A stretch of DNA of 64,000 nucleotides from Adhaeribacter soli (GTDB taxonomy: Bacteria > Bacteroidota > Bacteroidia > Cytophagales > Hymenobacteraceae), in contig NZ_VTWT01000003.1 in assembly GCF_008727925.1 (NCBI RefSeq), positions 434,001-498,000 on the forward strand, in the 5' to 3' direction. The position numbers were made by a program, and so were the translations under genes. The notes under the pieces are model-generated. The model saw only the letters and a list, made by a program, of their open reading frames with translations. It was not told the origin of the DNA and made no database searches. Below are positions 7,606 to 17,274 of the stretch, piece after piece. The stretch's first letter is position 1, and the number at the start of each line of letters is the position of its first letter.

Positions 7606-8433
7606 TCAATAGCTGATAAAGATAACGACTAAGGTAAAAATGGTGAAGACACCGGCCATGATGCCGAAATTCATTCGGGCGGGCCAGGTGAAGTCTTTGT
7701 ACAGACCGGCAATGCCCAAGGCTGTTTGCAGCAATAAAAGCGCAAAGAAATTGTGGTAAATGCTGATCAGGTTCACATCGAACCAGTTTTGCAGGTACTC
7801 TATCCGGAGAACCTGCCGGAGCAAAGGAGTTTGCTGAACGGCAACGACATCGCCCAGTTGCAGACCTGTTTCCAGGAACGCTTCTTCCCGCATGCGGAAA
7901 GAAGCGGTTTCAGTAAAGATGCGCATGTATTTTTCGCCGGTATGGCCTGCTCCGTTTAAATCGTAAACCAGAATAGTTTGCCCCGGAATGGTTGTGGTAA
8001 AAAGATAATCCAGGAATAATATAGCCGAAATGAGCAAGGCCAGGGTGCAAACCTGGCGGAGCAGACCTTCATACTCGCGGTAGGAATTTACCGTGTAGTT
8101 CCGGTAATGCGAGGCATAGGAAGGCGGGGGATAAGGCGGCGTGTTCCGCGGCCGGGGCGGAGTAGGGCGTGGTGACTGGCGAGGCTGTGCTGCGGTAGTA
8201 GGTTTTGGCGGCGGAGAGTATTGAAAATTCAGCCAGCGGTAGTGGTAGATCTGCCTTTTTTCTTTATCGCCTAGGATCTGGTACGCTTCATTAATGTCAA
8301 GAAAGCGCTGGTGTTGCGTCGGATCAGTAGTTTTATCGGGATGGTACTGCTGGGCGAGCTTATAATACGCCTTGCGCACCTGTTGCTGGGTGGCGGTAGC
8401 CTCTATCTGTAAAAGCTGGTAATAGTCTTTCAA
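7606..8433 (-). CDS. membrane-anchored J-domain protein
   Basis: 275 residues. The J domain occupies about 1-65 with the HPD motif at 31-33 (YHPDKTT), the element that stimulates DnaK ATPase. A proline-rich linker follows (about 72-105, many PP and TPP runs). Then come a membrane segment near 125-150, a soluble loop and two more hydrophobic segments at the C-terminus (about 220-275). It lacks the zinc fingers and C-terminal substrate-binding domains of true DnaJ, so it is a specialised type III co-chaperone that would recruit DnaK to the inner membrane. It lies 13 bp downstream of a small membrane protein gene, probably co-transcribed. Confidence 0.85.
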   Translation of the reverse strand: MKDYYQLLQIEATATQQQVRKAYYKLAQQYHPDKTTDPTQHQRFLDINEAYQILGDKEKRQIYHYRWLNFQYSPPPKPTTAAQPRQSPRPTPPRPRNTPPYPPPSYASHYRNYTVNSYREYEGLLRQVCTLALLISAILFLDYLFTTTIPGQTILVYDLNGAGHTGEKYMRIFTETASFRMREEAFLETGLQLGDVVAVQQTPLLRQVLRIEYLQNWFDVNLISIYHNFFALLLLQTALGIAGLYKDFTWPARMNFGIMAGVFTIFTLVVIFISY

Positions 8434-8446
8434 GCCGGAACCGGAA

Positions 8447-8899
8447 TTAAATTAAACGATGCGTATGGCGTTTTTCTACCGGCAGGTTGCGGTAGCGTTG
8501 CCAGGCAAGGTAGCCGCCCAGCGTGCCGGCCATTAATTTGGCCACGAGTACCAGAATGTCGATTAAGTCAAATGGTTTGTTTGCAGTTGTTTGCGATAAA
8601 ATATCTAAAAGTACGACCAGTACGCCCGTGGCAACTCCGTAGATCACCTGCCGGTTGTGGGCTTTGCGGGCTGCCCAGAAAGCCATGGCCAGCGTAGCTA
8701 GGGTGCCTGCAATCCAGCCGATCGGTTTGGCGATGCGAGTGGCAAACTCCGCGTAAACTTCCTTGTCCAGGTTCGGGGCGATCAGGTAGCTGTAAACGGT
8801 TATGGTGGCTACCAGCATAATTAGAGGAATAAGCTGGGCAAGCGTGGCGGCAATGGTCACGCGGGTAAGTCGGAAAGGCGGCTTCTTTTCTGGTTCCAT
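8447..8899 (-). CDS. small integral membrane protein
   Basis: 150 residues with about four predicted membrane helices (near 15-38, 57-75, 83-102 and 113-130) and a basic, His-containing C-terminal tail (EKRHTHRLI). No enzyme motif is visible and I do not recognise the family. It is the first gene of a probable two-gene operon with the membrane-anchored J-domain protein, so it may be a partner or client of that protein. That link is inference from spacing only. Confidence 0.75.
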   Translation of the reverse strand: MEPEKKPPFRLTRVTIAATLAQLIPLIMLVATITVYSYLIAPNLDKEVYAEFATRIAKPIGWIAGTLATLAMAFWAARKAHNRQVIYGVATGVLVVLLDILSQTTANKPFDLIDILVLVAKLMAGTLGGYLAWQRYRNLPVEKRHTHRLI

Positions 8900-9079
8900 A
8901 AAGATCGGTCAGGGCAATAAGTAAAGATAGTATATTAATTACGGCTGTCAGGTTTGTCGGTTAAAAAGTCAATTTTATCCCGGTTTCAGCCAGGTTGGTC
9001 GAATATTTCAGCAAACGGCTTGATCTGGTGTTAATTTTACAGCAGTTACATGAAAGAACAGGTTCTAAATTTTAAAGAT

Positions 9080-9400
9080 ATGAAAAAGCTCCTTTTTGCC
9101 GCTCTCTTATTTTTAAATGTACTCGCAGCTCGTGCCGGCGAACCAACCCTGGATCAGCAAGCCGCGAATTTTGCCCGTCAGGCCGCAGGCCGGCTGGAAT
9201 TGAATGAAGACCAGATTATTGCGGTGCGCAAATTAAAGCTGGCGGCTTTGCAGGCGATGCAGGAAAATAATCCGGCAGTTTCCAGAATTCAGCTGGAAGA
9301 AGAACTCAACCAAAAAGTAGCCGAATTGCTGAACCGGCGCCAGAAGGCCCTACTTAACAACCAGGCTAACCTGTTGGAATTCATTGCAACCGGTAATTAA
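9080..9400 (+). CDS. small secreted helical protein
   Basis: 106 residues from the ATG at 9080; an earlier in-frame ATG at 9050 would put ten residues before a normal signal peptide. The signal peptide MKKLLFAALLFLNVLAARAG is clear. The mature region is mostly helical and rich in Gln, Leu and Glu (EEELNQKVAELLNRRQKAL), with LNEDQIIAVRKLK, resembling small periplasmic helical-hairpin proteins of the Spy/CpxP sort only in general style. It stands alone between a divergent operon and a terminator. Function unknown. Confidence 0.7.
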   Translation: MKKLLFAALLFLNVLAARAGEPTLDQQAANFARQAAGRLELNEDQIIAVRKLKLAALQAMQENNPAVSRIQLEEELNQKVAELLNRRQKALLNNQANLLEFIATGN

Positions 9401-9555
9401 TAAAAAAACTCTCTCCCGATTCTTGCCATATTTTGTTCCCGGGTTTTCTCATGCAAGCTTTAAGGTAACCGGAAAACCAGCTTAATTTAATTTTTCCAAA
9501 AGGAAAAATATTAAGATTTGTTATTCAAGCTGCCTGAAATGAGGCGGGAAAAAAG

Positions 9556-9587
9556 AAAAAGTCAGCCTATAAAGGCTGACTTTTTTA
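9556..9587 (+). terminator. terminator hairpin
   Basis: A 13-bp stem (9556-9568 with 9573-9585) carries A's before and T's after, so it can work on both strands. It follows the 9080 gene. Confidence 0.75.
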
Positions 9588-9597
9588 TGTTAGGCAA

Positions 9598-9708
9598 AGG
9601 AATAAATTTGCTTTAAACTACTATGATTGTAATTCTGTAAGGAACTTATGGGTTTAAGGCTCAGAAATCACAAGTTTCTTTCAGAATGACAGAGAGGGAT
9701 AGAACTTA
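9598..9708. repeat. ~110-bp dispersed element, copy 1
   Basis: Aligned by eye, this stretch matches the reverse complement of about 47205-47315 over about 100 bp. Shared landmarks include AATTTGCTTTAAACTACTA at one end and TTCAGAATGACAGAG at the other. The ends of each copy are partly complementary to each other. No coding content. Confidence 0.65.
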
Positions 9709-9753
9709 ATTTTGTAAACTAAATCAGTCCACTCCCTTAATGTGATAGGGTTT

Positions 9754-10737
9754 TTAGCTGATCTTTTTCAGGTACTGGGCAAATTCCTTCGCGAAATACG
9801 TGAGAATGATGTCCGCGCCGGCGCGTTTGAAGCTTAGTAAAACTTCGGCCATCGCCTTTTCGCCGTCGATCCAGCCATTGGCAGCGGCGGCTTTTACCAT
9901 GGCGTATTCGCCCGAAATGTTGTAGGCGGCAATGGGCAGGTGGGAGTTATCGCGGAGGCTTTTGATAATGTCGAGGTACGGCAGGCCGGGTTTTACCATC
10001 AGGTAATCGGCGCCTTCCAGGGTGTCCAGTTCGGCTTCCAGTAAGGCTTCGCGGGCGTTGGCCGGGTTCATCTGGTAGGTTTTCTTATCACCGAATTTCG
10101 GGGCTGAATCCAGGGCGTCACGGAAGGGGCCGTAGAAAGCGCTGGCATATTTGGCGGTGTAGCTCATAATGGCTACGTTCTGGAAACCATTTTTATCGAG
10201 GTATTCGCGAATGAAACCAACGCGGCCATCCATCATGTCGGACGGACCGATGATGTCGGCACCGGCGCGGGCTTGTTCCAGGGCCATTTTCGCCAGGATC
10301 TCTAACGTTGCATCGTTCAGGATCTCGCCGTTGTCAACAATGCCGTCGTGGCCGTCGGAAGAATAAGGGTCCATGGCTACGTCGGTCATGAGAACTACAT
10401 CGGGGAAGTTCTTTTTCACTTCGGCAATAAAGCTTGGGAAGAGGCCTTCTTTGTTGAAGCTTTCGGTAGCAAAGCGGTCTTTTTTGTTTTCGGCAATTAC
10501 CGGGAACGGAGCAAAAGCTTTTACGCCCAGGTCTACGCAAGCAGCAATTTCGTCCAGCATGCGATCGGTGCTGTAGCGGTAAATGCCTGGCATGGAGGTT
10601 ATTTCAAGGGCTTGGTTCTGGCCTTCTAAAACAAATATCGGGTAAATGAGGTCGTTTACGGTTACAAAGTTTTCCTGAACCATGTTCCGGATCACTTCGG
10701 ATTTGCGGTTGCGGCGGGGCCGGCGGGTTAAATTCAT
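9754..10737 (-). CDS. hemB: delta-aminolevulinic acid dehydratase (porphobilinogen synthase)
   Basis: Condenses two 5-aminolevulinate molecules to porphobilinogen in haem synthesis; cytoplasmic, probably octameric. It has 327 residues, the usual length. The Schiff-base lysines are Lys196 (SYTAKYASAFYGP) and Lys249 (YLMVKPG). The metal-site region reads DVAMDPYSSDGHDG (120-133), with Asp and Ser where the zinc-dependent enzymes have three Cys, so this is the magnesium-type enzyme. It is transcribed alone with a TACCTTTG box upstream. No other haem gene is near. Confidence 0.97.
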   Translation of the reverse strand: MNLTRRPRRNRKSEVIRNMVQENFVTVNDLIYPIFVLEGQNQALEITSMPGIYRYSTDRMLDEIAACVDLGVKAFAPFPVIAENKKDRFATESFNKEGLFPSFIAEVKKNFPDVVLMTDVAMDPYSSDGHDGIVDNGEILNDATLEILAKMALEQARAGADIIGPSDMMDGRVGFIREYLDKNGFQNVAIMSYTAKYASAFYGPFRDALDSAPKFGDKKTYQMNPANAREALLEAELDTLEGADYLMVKPGLPYLDIIKSLRDNSHLPIAAYNISGEYAMVKAAAANGWIDGEKAMAEVLLSFKRAGADIILTYFAKEFAQYLKKIS

Positions 10738-10765
10738 ACTGCTATGTATTTAAGTGAAACTACCG

Positions 10766-10773
10766 CAAAGGTA
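10766..10773 (-). promoter_or_regulatory. -7 box of the hemB promoter
   Basis: TACCTTTG on the minus strand, 29 bp before the hemB start, matches TAnnTTTG. The -33 position does not hold a TTG. Confidence 0.45.
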
Positions 10774-10863
10774 CGGCTAAAGCACGGGGAATGAAATGTT
10801 TATCGGGAGTTTTTGGAGCGGGAAGGATAGGGTTTTGGTTTGAAGAACAGCAATTGAGTTTTC

Positions 10864-11784
10864 TTACTTCTGCTTTTTAACCAGCTCCGTAACCTTAGTA
10901 TTGATGAATTTTAGTGCCGGTCCATAGGTTTCTATTCCGTGGGCGACATTTTCGAAAACCTTTACTTCTTTTAAACCCGGCAGTTTTTCCTGTGCATTGG
11001 CTACTGATCTCTGAAACGGAAACAGCTGGTCTTTATCGCCTTCGAGCAAATAAACCGGCACGGTTACCTGTCGTAATTCGTTGGCCATGTCGTAAGGCTT
11101 TTGGGTGCGGTCCTGGTAACGGGTTATGGCAAAGAGCTCGTAATCTATGATCAGTTTTTCAGCCCCAGGAGATAGCGTATGGGTTGGTTTGCAGAAAACG
11201 GCTTTGTCCAGAAACTTACTAACGTTTTTTCGGGAAGGTGCCAGTAGCGGAAGCAAGTTGTAGTACAGGTTTTTGGGCGAAAGCGAAAAGGATTGCAGGC
11301 AACCGGGATTCAACAGAAATGCTGCTTTTATTTTTTCGGGGTTGGTCAGGGCTAGTTTCATGCAAATGAGGCCGCCAAAGGAAGCGCCGGCTATAAATGC
11401 TTTTTCGAGCTTCAGTTGCGTTAAAACTTCGGCTGCCCAATGGCCATAACCAACAGATTTTATATCCGGGGTGTTGCCGTCGCTTAAATTAGGAAGGCCG
11501 TTGGTTTCTACCAGGAAGATGCGGAAATGGCGGCCCAGGTTATCAAGGTTTTTATCGAAATCCCAGAAAAGCGGGGTGGTGCGGGCACCGGGAAAAATGA
11601 CCAGCGGTTCCAGGGTTTCGTTTTCGGTGTGCAGGCCCCAGATATGCGTTTTGCCCAGGCTGGTTTGAACCGGAAGGGGCTGATACGTGCGGTTATTCTG
11701 GCTTTCTAGTTGTTTTACCCAGTTTTCAAACCAAGCCAGGTCTTGAGCCGGGTCTTTAAAAGCTGATCTTTTCTTTATTTCCAC
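10864..11784 (-). CDS. alpha/beta hydrolase
   Basis: 306 residues of the alpha/beta-hydrolase fold, with no signal peptide. The oxyanion region is VIFPGARTTPLFW near residue 83 and the nucleophile elbow GASFGG near 138, with the active Ser in the middle. A late Asp (EGDKDQLFPF, near 252) and His (NVAHGIETYG, near 282) complete the triad. The Gly-Ala-Ser-Phe-Gly elbow and a middle cap region are of the esterase/lactonase sort; the substrate cannot be told. It is in the same direction as hemB but separated by about 120 bp containing the hemB promoter box. Confidence 0.85.
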   Translation of the reverse strand: MEIKKRSAFKDPAQDLAWFENWVKQLESQNNRTYQPLPVQTSLGKTHIWGLHTENETLEPLVIFPGARTTPLFWDFDKNLDNLGRHFRIFLVETNGLPNLSDGNTPDIKSVGYGHWAAEVLTQLKLEKAFIAGASFGGLICMKLALTNPEKIKAAFLLNPGCLQSFSLSPKNLYYNLLPLLAPSRKNVSKFLDKAVFCKPTHTLSPGAEKLIIDYELFAITRYQDRTQKPYDMANELRQVTVPVYLLEGDKDQLFPFQRSVANAQEKLPGLKEVKVFENVAHGIETYGPALKFINTKVTELVKKQK

Positions 11785-11884
11785 AGGAGAGGATTTGTCT
11801 TTTTACATAATGCCAAAATTAATTTAATTGTGCGCTTTTATCGTTTTTTTTCCAAGTTTTGTCCCGACAGAACTTCTATTAGGA

Positions 11885-12421
11885 TCAATACTTCAGCAAG
11901 GCCATAATGGCTATAATGGAGCCGGCCAGAAAAGCGCTTCCCCCAATCAGGGCCAGTGTGCCGGCTCCGGAAGTGCCAAGAATAAGCATTGCCAGGGCGG
12001 CCAGCAGCAAAGCCATGCCAATACCCAGGAAAATACCGGAAATCATGCTGAGCGGGCCTTTGGCTGGGCCGTCTTTAATACCTTTGATCTTTTTTAGCGC
12101 ATTTGGTTGCAGGACTTTTTTCGGGAAAAGATTTTCAGAGACAGGAATGGCTTTGGTGTTGGTTTGCGGCAGAGCCAAGGCTATTATGGGCTTTACTTTT
12201 TTGGTGTGAAATAATAGCGTTTCAGAGGATTCTTCTGTTTGAAGCTTTCCCCCTGGCTTGTTCGTTTTTGCTTCTGCTGCGGTACCGGTTTGTAGAGGAA
12301 TAACCTGCTTAGAAGGGCTTATCGGGGCGAAGGAATAGGTTGGTTTGCTTGTCTTGCAGCCGGTAAAAAAGAATGCTAAAAGTGCCAAGCTAAAGGCGTA
12401 AAAGGAAAGCGTTATTTTCAT
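11885..12421 (-). CDS. lipoprotein with C-terminal membrane segments
   Basis: 178 residues from an ATG at 12421 (an ATG six codons earlier is possible). The lipobox reads LLAFFFTGCKTSKPTYSF. A low-complexity Lys/Thr/Pro middle (about 25-115) is followed by a glycine- and alanine-rich hydrophobic C-terminus with two possible membrane spans, starting MISGIFLGIGMALLL and ending AFLAGSIIAIMALLKY. The Lys-rich region plus a helical hairpin is typical of many small Bacteroidota proteins of unknown function. Downstream of rocD, from which a terminator separates it. Confidence 0.65.
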   Translation of the reverse strand: MKITLSFYAFSLALLAFFFTGCKTSKPTYSFAPISPSKQVIPLQTGTAAEAKTNKPGGKLQTEESSETLLFHTKKVKPIIALALPQTNTKAIPVSENLFPKKVLQPNALKKIKGIKDGPAKGPLSMISGIFLGIGMALLLAALAMLILGTSGAGTLALIGGSAFLAGSIIAIMALLKY

Positions 12422-12446
12422 AAGGGGCGGTTTGTTCAAAAATAGA

Positions 12447-12480
12447 AAAAGCCGGCGAATAATCGTATCCGCCGGCTTTT
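12447..12480 (-). terminator. terminator of rocD
   Basis: An 11-bp perfect stem (12447-12457 with 12470-12480) has a GCCGGCG core with A/T runs on both sides. It lies downstream of rocD. Confidence 0.8.
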
Positions 12481-12508
12481 ATGGGTTTATGATCTATATT
12501 AATCCAGT

Positions 12509-13780
<1,272 letters not shown>

Positions 13781-13992
13781 GGGGTTCTGGTTTTAAGTTC
13801 CTGATTCCGGCATTCCGGGCAAAATACTTTTCATACGGTAAATTGCTTTTTGGGTAGGAGTGCTTCGGGGTAAATTTAAAGAAAGGTGGCGGGAGAAAAA
13901 AATGGGAGGGAAAAGGTTTGTAACATTGCCTTGGTTTTCTGGTGTCCGGGTTTTTCTTTCTTAAATGGTACTGTTTTTCATAGCAGGCCGTT

Positions 13993-14020
13993 CCGTCAGC
14001 TAAAGCAGACGGCAATGAAA
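13993..14020 (+). repeat. dispersed repeat, family A, copy 2
   Basis: Identical over 28 bp to 7045-7072 and 59140-59167. The left half of the long stem seen at 7030 is absent here. It lies in the 520-bp gap between rocD and the 14301 gene. Confidence 0.7.
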
Positions 14021-14072
14021 TTCTTCGTTGAGGCTGTAGGGCGGATTAGCTTTGAAAGGAGAAGGTGCTTTT

Positions 14073-14215
14073 TTGTCTGAACACGATTTTAGGGATTATT
14101 AAGATGGACAGGATTTTTAAAATAAGATCCTGAAATTCTGCGAATTTTGAGAATTCTGTAAATTCTGATTCTGACAATTGTCCTGTAAATCCTTAAATCC
14201 TGAAAATCCTGATTT
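14073..14215. repeat. dispersed inverted repeat, family B
   Basis: It begins TTGTCTGAACACGATTTTAG and ends with a roughly complementary AATCCTGAAAATCCTGATTT. Elements with the same ends occur at 31392-31714 and 56325-56595. The interior is a run of short degenerate TTCTGAAA-like units. Non-coding. Confidence 0.7.
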
Positions 14216-14266
14216 AAAAAGAAAGCATTTCGCGGACTGGGTGAGGCAGCCTTGGAAATGCTTTCT
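14216..14266 (-). terminator. terminator of the 14301 gene
   Basis: Stem GAAAGCATTTC (14221-14231) with GAAATGCTTTC (14255-14265), with a T-run on the minus strand. Confidence 0.65.
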
Positions 14267-14300
14267 TCTGAATTGAAAAATCTGAAAAACAAACGAGAAC

Positions 14301-14618
14301 CTATGCCTGAGCCGTTTGTGCTTTATTGATTCTGCCGAAAAGTTCGGCGAATTCGGCGGCATCGTATTCCGAATAGGTATCGAGCATGATGCCTTTTACC
14401 TGGTCGGAGGTGGTAACCGCGAACACTTCGTGGGTGTTGGCCGCGTCGGCTACCGGACCGTCTACGTGGTGCGCTTCTACCAGCGTAAGCTGTTCGGCGG
14501 GTACTTCCTGAGAGAGTTCCGGACAGTAGATTCCGTGGTTCTGCATAATGAAGGTATGGATGTAGCCGCGGTTGCGTAAATCCTGTACTACCTGGGCAAT
14601 TGGATCATTTATATTCAT
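14301..14618 (-). CDS. small conserved protein of unknown function
   Basis: 105 residues from the ATG at 14618, chosen because the family starts close to DPIAQVVQDLRNRGYIHTF; an ATG 14 codons earlier is possible. The pattern of a short helix, RGY, then FAVTTSDQVKGIMLDTYSEYDA is that of a small Bacteroidota family often labelled phosphoribosylpyrophosphate synthetase in databases. It has none of the PRPP-binding or ATP loops of a real synthetase and is a third of the size, so I do not accept that function. Cytoplasmic, transcribed alone. Confidence 0.75.
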   Translation of the reverse strand: MNINDPIAQVVQDLRNRGYIHTFIMQNHGIYCPELSQEVPAEQLTLVEAHHVDGPVADAANTHEVFAVTTSDQVKGIMLDTYSEYDAAEFAELFGRINKAQTAQA

Positions 14619-14879
14619 GGCTTTATTTAATTTTGTTATTGAAATTGCATTAACTTCCATTTTTTACGCGGTACTAAACCCAGTGTTGGCGTTTGGCCGG
14701 CCTTAAAGCTGTTGGAATAATGCAAAAATGATTTAATGCAATGTGTTTGAAAATATAGTGCAAACCAAGGCGTTAAGCTTATGATAAGATTTTTGGAAGT
14801 CTTAGCGGATTCCTGTTTTAAAAGGATATTGCACTTGCCGTAAGAAGATAAGTGTCAGGCAGGCAGTTATTTATTTTAA

Positions 14880-15098
14880 ATGGCCGGGAAATTTTATACT
14901 TTTGCAGCGGAAAAGCTACCGTTTGTGAAAAAGCCGCCGGTTTTGCCTTTAGAGCCCGATGATTATTACTTTAACGAGCAGGGATTGATGGTTTTTACGG
15001 CCAAATACCACCTGAAGCGCGGTTATTGTTGTAAAAGTGGCTGTAAGCATTGCCCCTACGGGTTTAAAAAAGAGCCGAAATTACCTCCGGAAAGCTAA
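14880..15098 (+). CDS. DUF5522 family small Cys-rich protein
   Basis: 72 residues. The signature is YYFNEQGLMVFTAKYHLKRG followed by YCCKSGCKHCPYGFKK at residues 49-64. Four Cys and one His in that tail suggest a zinc or other metal site. This matches the DUF5522 family as I know it, whose role is not established. Directly before the rpmB transcription unit, same strand. Confidence 0.85.
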   Translation: MAGKFYTFAAEKLPFVKKPPVLPLEPDDYYFNEQGLMVFTAKYHLKRGYCCKSGCKHCPYGFKKEPKLPPES

Positions 15099-15157
15099 AG
15101 TAAACTGTAAGCAGCAGGCCGTTAAACGGTGAAACTCAAATAATTTTAACGTTGAGG

Positions 15158-15188
15158 TTGACTTTCTGTTTCTTTCTTCCGATATTTG
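15158..15188 (+). promoter_or_regulatory. promoter of rpmB
   Basis: TTG (15158-15160), exactly 20 bp, then GATATTTG (15181-15188), one mismatch to TAnnTTTG. The rpmB start is 37 bp downstream. Confidence 0.6.
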
Positions 15189-15224
15189 CAACCCTTTAGA
15201 ATAAACTACTGATTTAAAAATAAG

Positions 15225-15464
15225 ATGGCACGAGTTTGTGATTTAACCGGCAAAAGACCTCAGGTTGGAAACAATGTTTCCCACGCCAACAATAAAACCA
15301 AGCGTAAGTTCTACCCGAACCTGCAGAAGAAGCGTTTCTATATCCCGGAAGAAGATGCCTGGATCACGCTGAAAGTTTCTACTTCCGCGTTACGCGCAAT
15401 TAATAAAAACGGTATTTCTGCCGAGTTAAAGAAAGCACACCGCGCTGGCTTTATCAGCTACTAG
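15225..15464 (+). CDS. rpmB: 50S ribosomal protein L28
   Basis: 79 residues, normal for Bacteroidota L28. Starts [20 protein letters not shown], with the family's CDLTGK and [12 protein letters not shown]; later [16 protein letters not shown]. Component of the large ribosomal subunit. It has its own promoter and sits just upstream of rpmG as is common, with about 190 bp between them that contain a separate promoter. Confidence 0.97.
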   Translation: MARVCDLTGKRPQVGNNVSHANNKTKRKFYPNLQKKRFYIPEEDAWITLKVSTSALRAINKNGISAELKKAHRAGFISY

Positions 15465-15598
15465 TTTTTAAAGGTTCCGGCTTCCCTGTTGCGAAAACAG
15501 TATAGAGCGGAATGAAAAGTTGAATGAACGGGAGGTGGTTGCAGCCCCGCTGCAGAAAAGCCTAATTACCTGTATTTAAACTTTTTAAAAGAACTTAG

Positions 15599-15629
15599 TT
15601 GTTATTCCCACAGGTGAATAGTATATTTG
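15599..15629 (+). promoter_or_regulatory. promoter of rpmG-DUF4295
   Basis: TTG (15599-15601), 20 bp, TATATTTG (15622-15629), a full consensus match, 28 bp before the rpmG start. Confidence 0.75.
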
Positions 15630-15657
15630 CAGTCCAAAATAAAAAAGTATAGTTGAG

Positions 15658-15840
15658 ATGGCTAAAAAAGGTAACCGAGTACAGGTAATTATGGAATGCA
15701 CCGAGCAGAAGAACTCCGGTGTGCCTGGTACTTCCCGATACATCACTACCAAGAACAGAAAAAACACGCCTGAGCGTCTGGAGATGAAGAAATTCAATCC
15801 GAATCTGAGAAAAGTAACGGTACACAAAGAAATTAAATAA
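15658..15840 (+). CDS. rpmG: 50S ribosomal protein L33
   Basis: 60 residues, [18 protein letters not shown] at the N-terminus and [18 protein letters not shown] at the C-terminus, both typical of L33. It has a single Cys (residue 14) instead of the four-Cys zinc site, so it is the zinc-independent form. It is followed after 2 bp by the DUF4295 gene, an arrangement characteristic of Bacteroidota. Confidence 0.97.
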   Translation: MAKKGNRVQVIMECTEQKNSGVPGTSRYITTKNRKNTPERLEMKKFNPNLRKVTVHKEIK

Positions 15841-15842
15841 CG

Positions 15843-15998
15843 ATGGCTAAGAAAGTAGTTGCGACCCTGAAAACCGCTACCGGTAAAGACTGGGCAAAAG
15901 TAATTAAAGCAGTAAAGTCTCCTAAAACCGGCGCTTATACCTTCAAAGAAGAGATGGTGCCTGTAGATAAAGTTCAGGAAACTTTAGCCGCTAAATAA
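15843..15998 (+). CDS. DUF4295 family protein
   Basis: A 51-residue basic protein read directly from the sequence: MAKKVVATLKTATGKDWAKV at the start, VPVDKVQETLAAK at the end. It starts 2 bp after rpmG. DUF4295 genes sit in this exact place (after L33, before ftsY) across Bacteroidota, and a ribosome-associated role is likely from size, charge and neighbours, though unproven as far as I know. A terminator follows. Confidence 0.9.
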   Translation: MAKKVVATLKTATGKDWAKVIKAVKSPKTGAYTFKEEMVPVDKVQETLAAK

Positions 15999-16018
15999 TT
16001 GAACTGATCTGTTCAGAC

Positions 16019-16057
16019 AAAAGAGTCCCTCACGTTTGTGTGTCGGGACTTTTTTAG
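16019..16057 (+). terminator. terminator of rpmG-DUF4295
   Basis: Stem AGTCCC (16024-16029) with GGGACT (16045-16050), then a T-run. Confidence 0.7.
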
Positions 16058-16106
16058 TTTATTTATTTTTGGGTACTTTTTACCTGAATTTCACGATACT
16101 TGCCCA

Positions 16107-17069
16107 ATGGGATTATTTGACTTCTTCAAAAAAGAGCAGAAAGAATCGCTCGACAAAGGACTTGAGAAAACGAAAACCAACTTTTTTGACCAGCTTAGCA
16201 AAGCCGTAGTCGGAAAATCGAAGGTAGACGAAGAGGTGCTCGACGATCTGGAAGAAATGCTGGTGCACTCCGACGTTGGCGTAGGCACTACCATTAAGAT
16301 CATCAAGCGCATAGAAGAACGGGTGGCCCGCGATAAATACGTGAGCACCTCGGAGCTGGATAAAATCCTTCGCGAAGAAGTGGCAGCCTTGCTGGAAGAA
16401 AATAGTTCCGGGAAAGGTACCGAACTGAGTCTGCCGGCCGGCATTAAGCCATACGTAATTATGGTGGTTGGCGTGAACGGCGTAGGCAAAACCACTACCA
16501 TCGGTAAGCTGGCCTCCCAGTTTCACAAAGCCGGTAAAAAAGTAGTGTTAGGCGCCGCCGATACCTTCCGGGCCGCTGCTGTTGACCAGCTCATTATCTG
16601 GGGCGAACGCGTAGGCGTGCCGGTAATCTCCCACGGCATGAACACCGATCCGGCTTCCGTAGCCTTCGATGCCGTGAAGAAAGGCGTGGAGATGGATGCG
16701 GATGTGGTAATTATCGATACAGCCGGCCGTTTGCACAACAAGGTTGGCCTGATGAACGAGCTATCCAAGATCAAACGGGTAATGCAGAAGTTCATCGAGG
16801 AGGCTCCGCACGAAGTGCTGTTAGTGCTGGACGGAAGTACCGGACAAAATGCCGTTTTACAGGCTACCGAGTTTACCAAAGCTACCGATGTAACGGCGCT
16901 GGCTATTACTAAATTAGATGGTACGGCAAAAGGCGGGGTGGTAATTGGTATTTCCGACGAATTTAAGATCCCGGTGAAATACATTGGCGTTGGCGAAAAG
17001 ATAGACGACCTGCAGGTTTTCAATAAATATGAATTTGTAGATTCGCTTTTCAGCCAAAATAAGAAATAA
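16107..17069 (+). CDS. ftsY: signal recognition particle receptor FtsY
   Basis: SRP-receptor GTPase that docks ribosome-nascent chains at the inner membrane. 320 residues from the ATG at 16107 (MGLFDFFKKEQKE); an upstream in-frame ATG at 16038 falls inside the terminator and is rejected. N domain about 15-100, then the GTPase domain: P-loop GVNGVGKTT at 122-130, DTFRAAAVDQL near 150-160, DTAGR near 208 and TKLDG near 270. It lacks the long acidic N-terminal A domain of E. coli FtsY, as usual in Bacteroidota. It has a terminator on both sides. Confidence 0.97.
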   Translation: MGLFDFFKKEQKESLDKGLEKTKTNFFDQLSKAVVGKSKVDEEVLDDLEEMLVHSDVGVGTTIKIIKRIEERVARDKYVSTSELDKILREEVAALLEENSSGKGTELSLPAGIKPYVIMVVGVNGVGKTTTIGKLASQFHKAGKKVVLGAADTFRAAAVDQLIIWGERVGVPVISHGMNTDPASVAFDAVKKGVEMDADVVIIDTAGRLHNKVGLMNELSKIKRVMQKFIEEAPHEVLLVLDGSTGQNAVLQATEFTKATDVTALAITKLDGTAKGGVVIGISDEFKIPVKYIGVGEKIDDLQVFNKYEFVDSLFSQNKK

Positions 17070-17088
17070 GAGATATAATAATCTCTGG

Positions 17089-17143
17089 AAAAAACCGTAG
17101 TTATACGTCGGCTTTTTGCCCGGCTTAGGCTACGGTTTTTTTG
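17089..17143 (+). terminator. terminator of ftsY
   Basis: A 10-bp stem (17091-17100 with 17130-17139) encloses a 29-nt loop and runs into seven T's. Confidence 0.75.
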
Positions 17144-17274
17144 TGCCCTGAAAGGAAATATTTCCTGGTGCTTCAAAAAGAATATTTGTCGGGAAAAAGC
17201 TGGCTGAGTTTGGTTGTTGGTGAGAACATCATAGCCGTCAGGCTAAGCTACTTTATTGCGTCAGAATGCTTGTT

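Noticed and set aside
14301-14618. Phosphoribosylpyrophosphate synthetase
   Set aside because: The protein family often carries this label, but it is about 105 residues and lacks every PRPP-synthetase motif.
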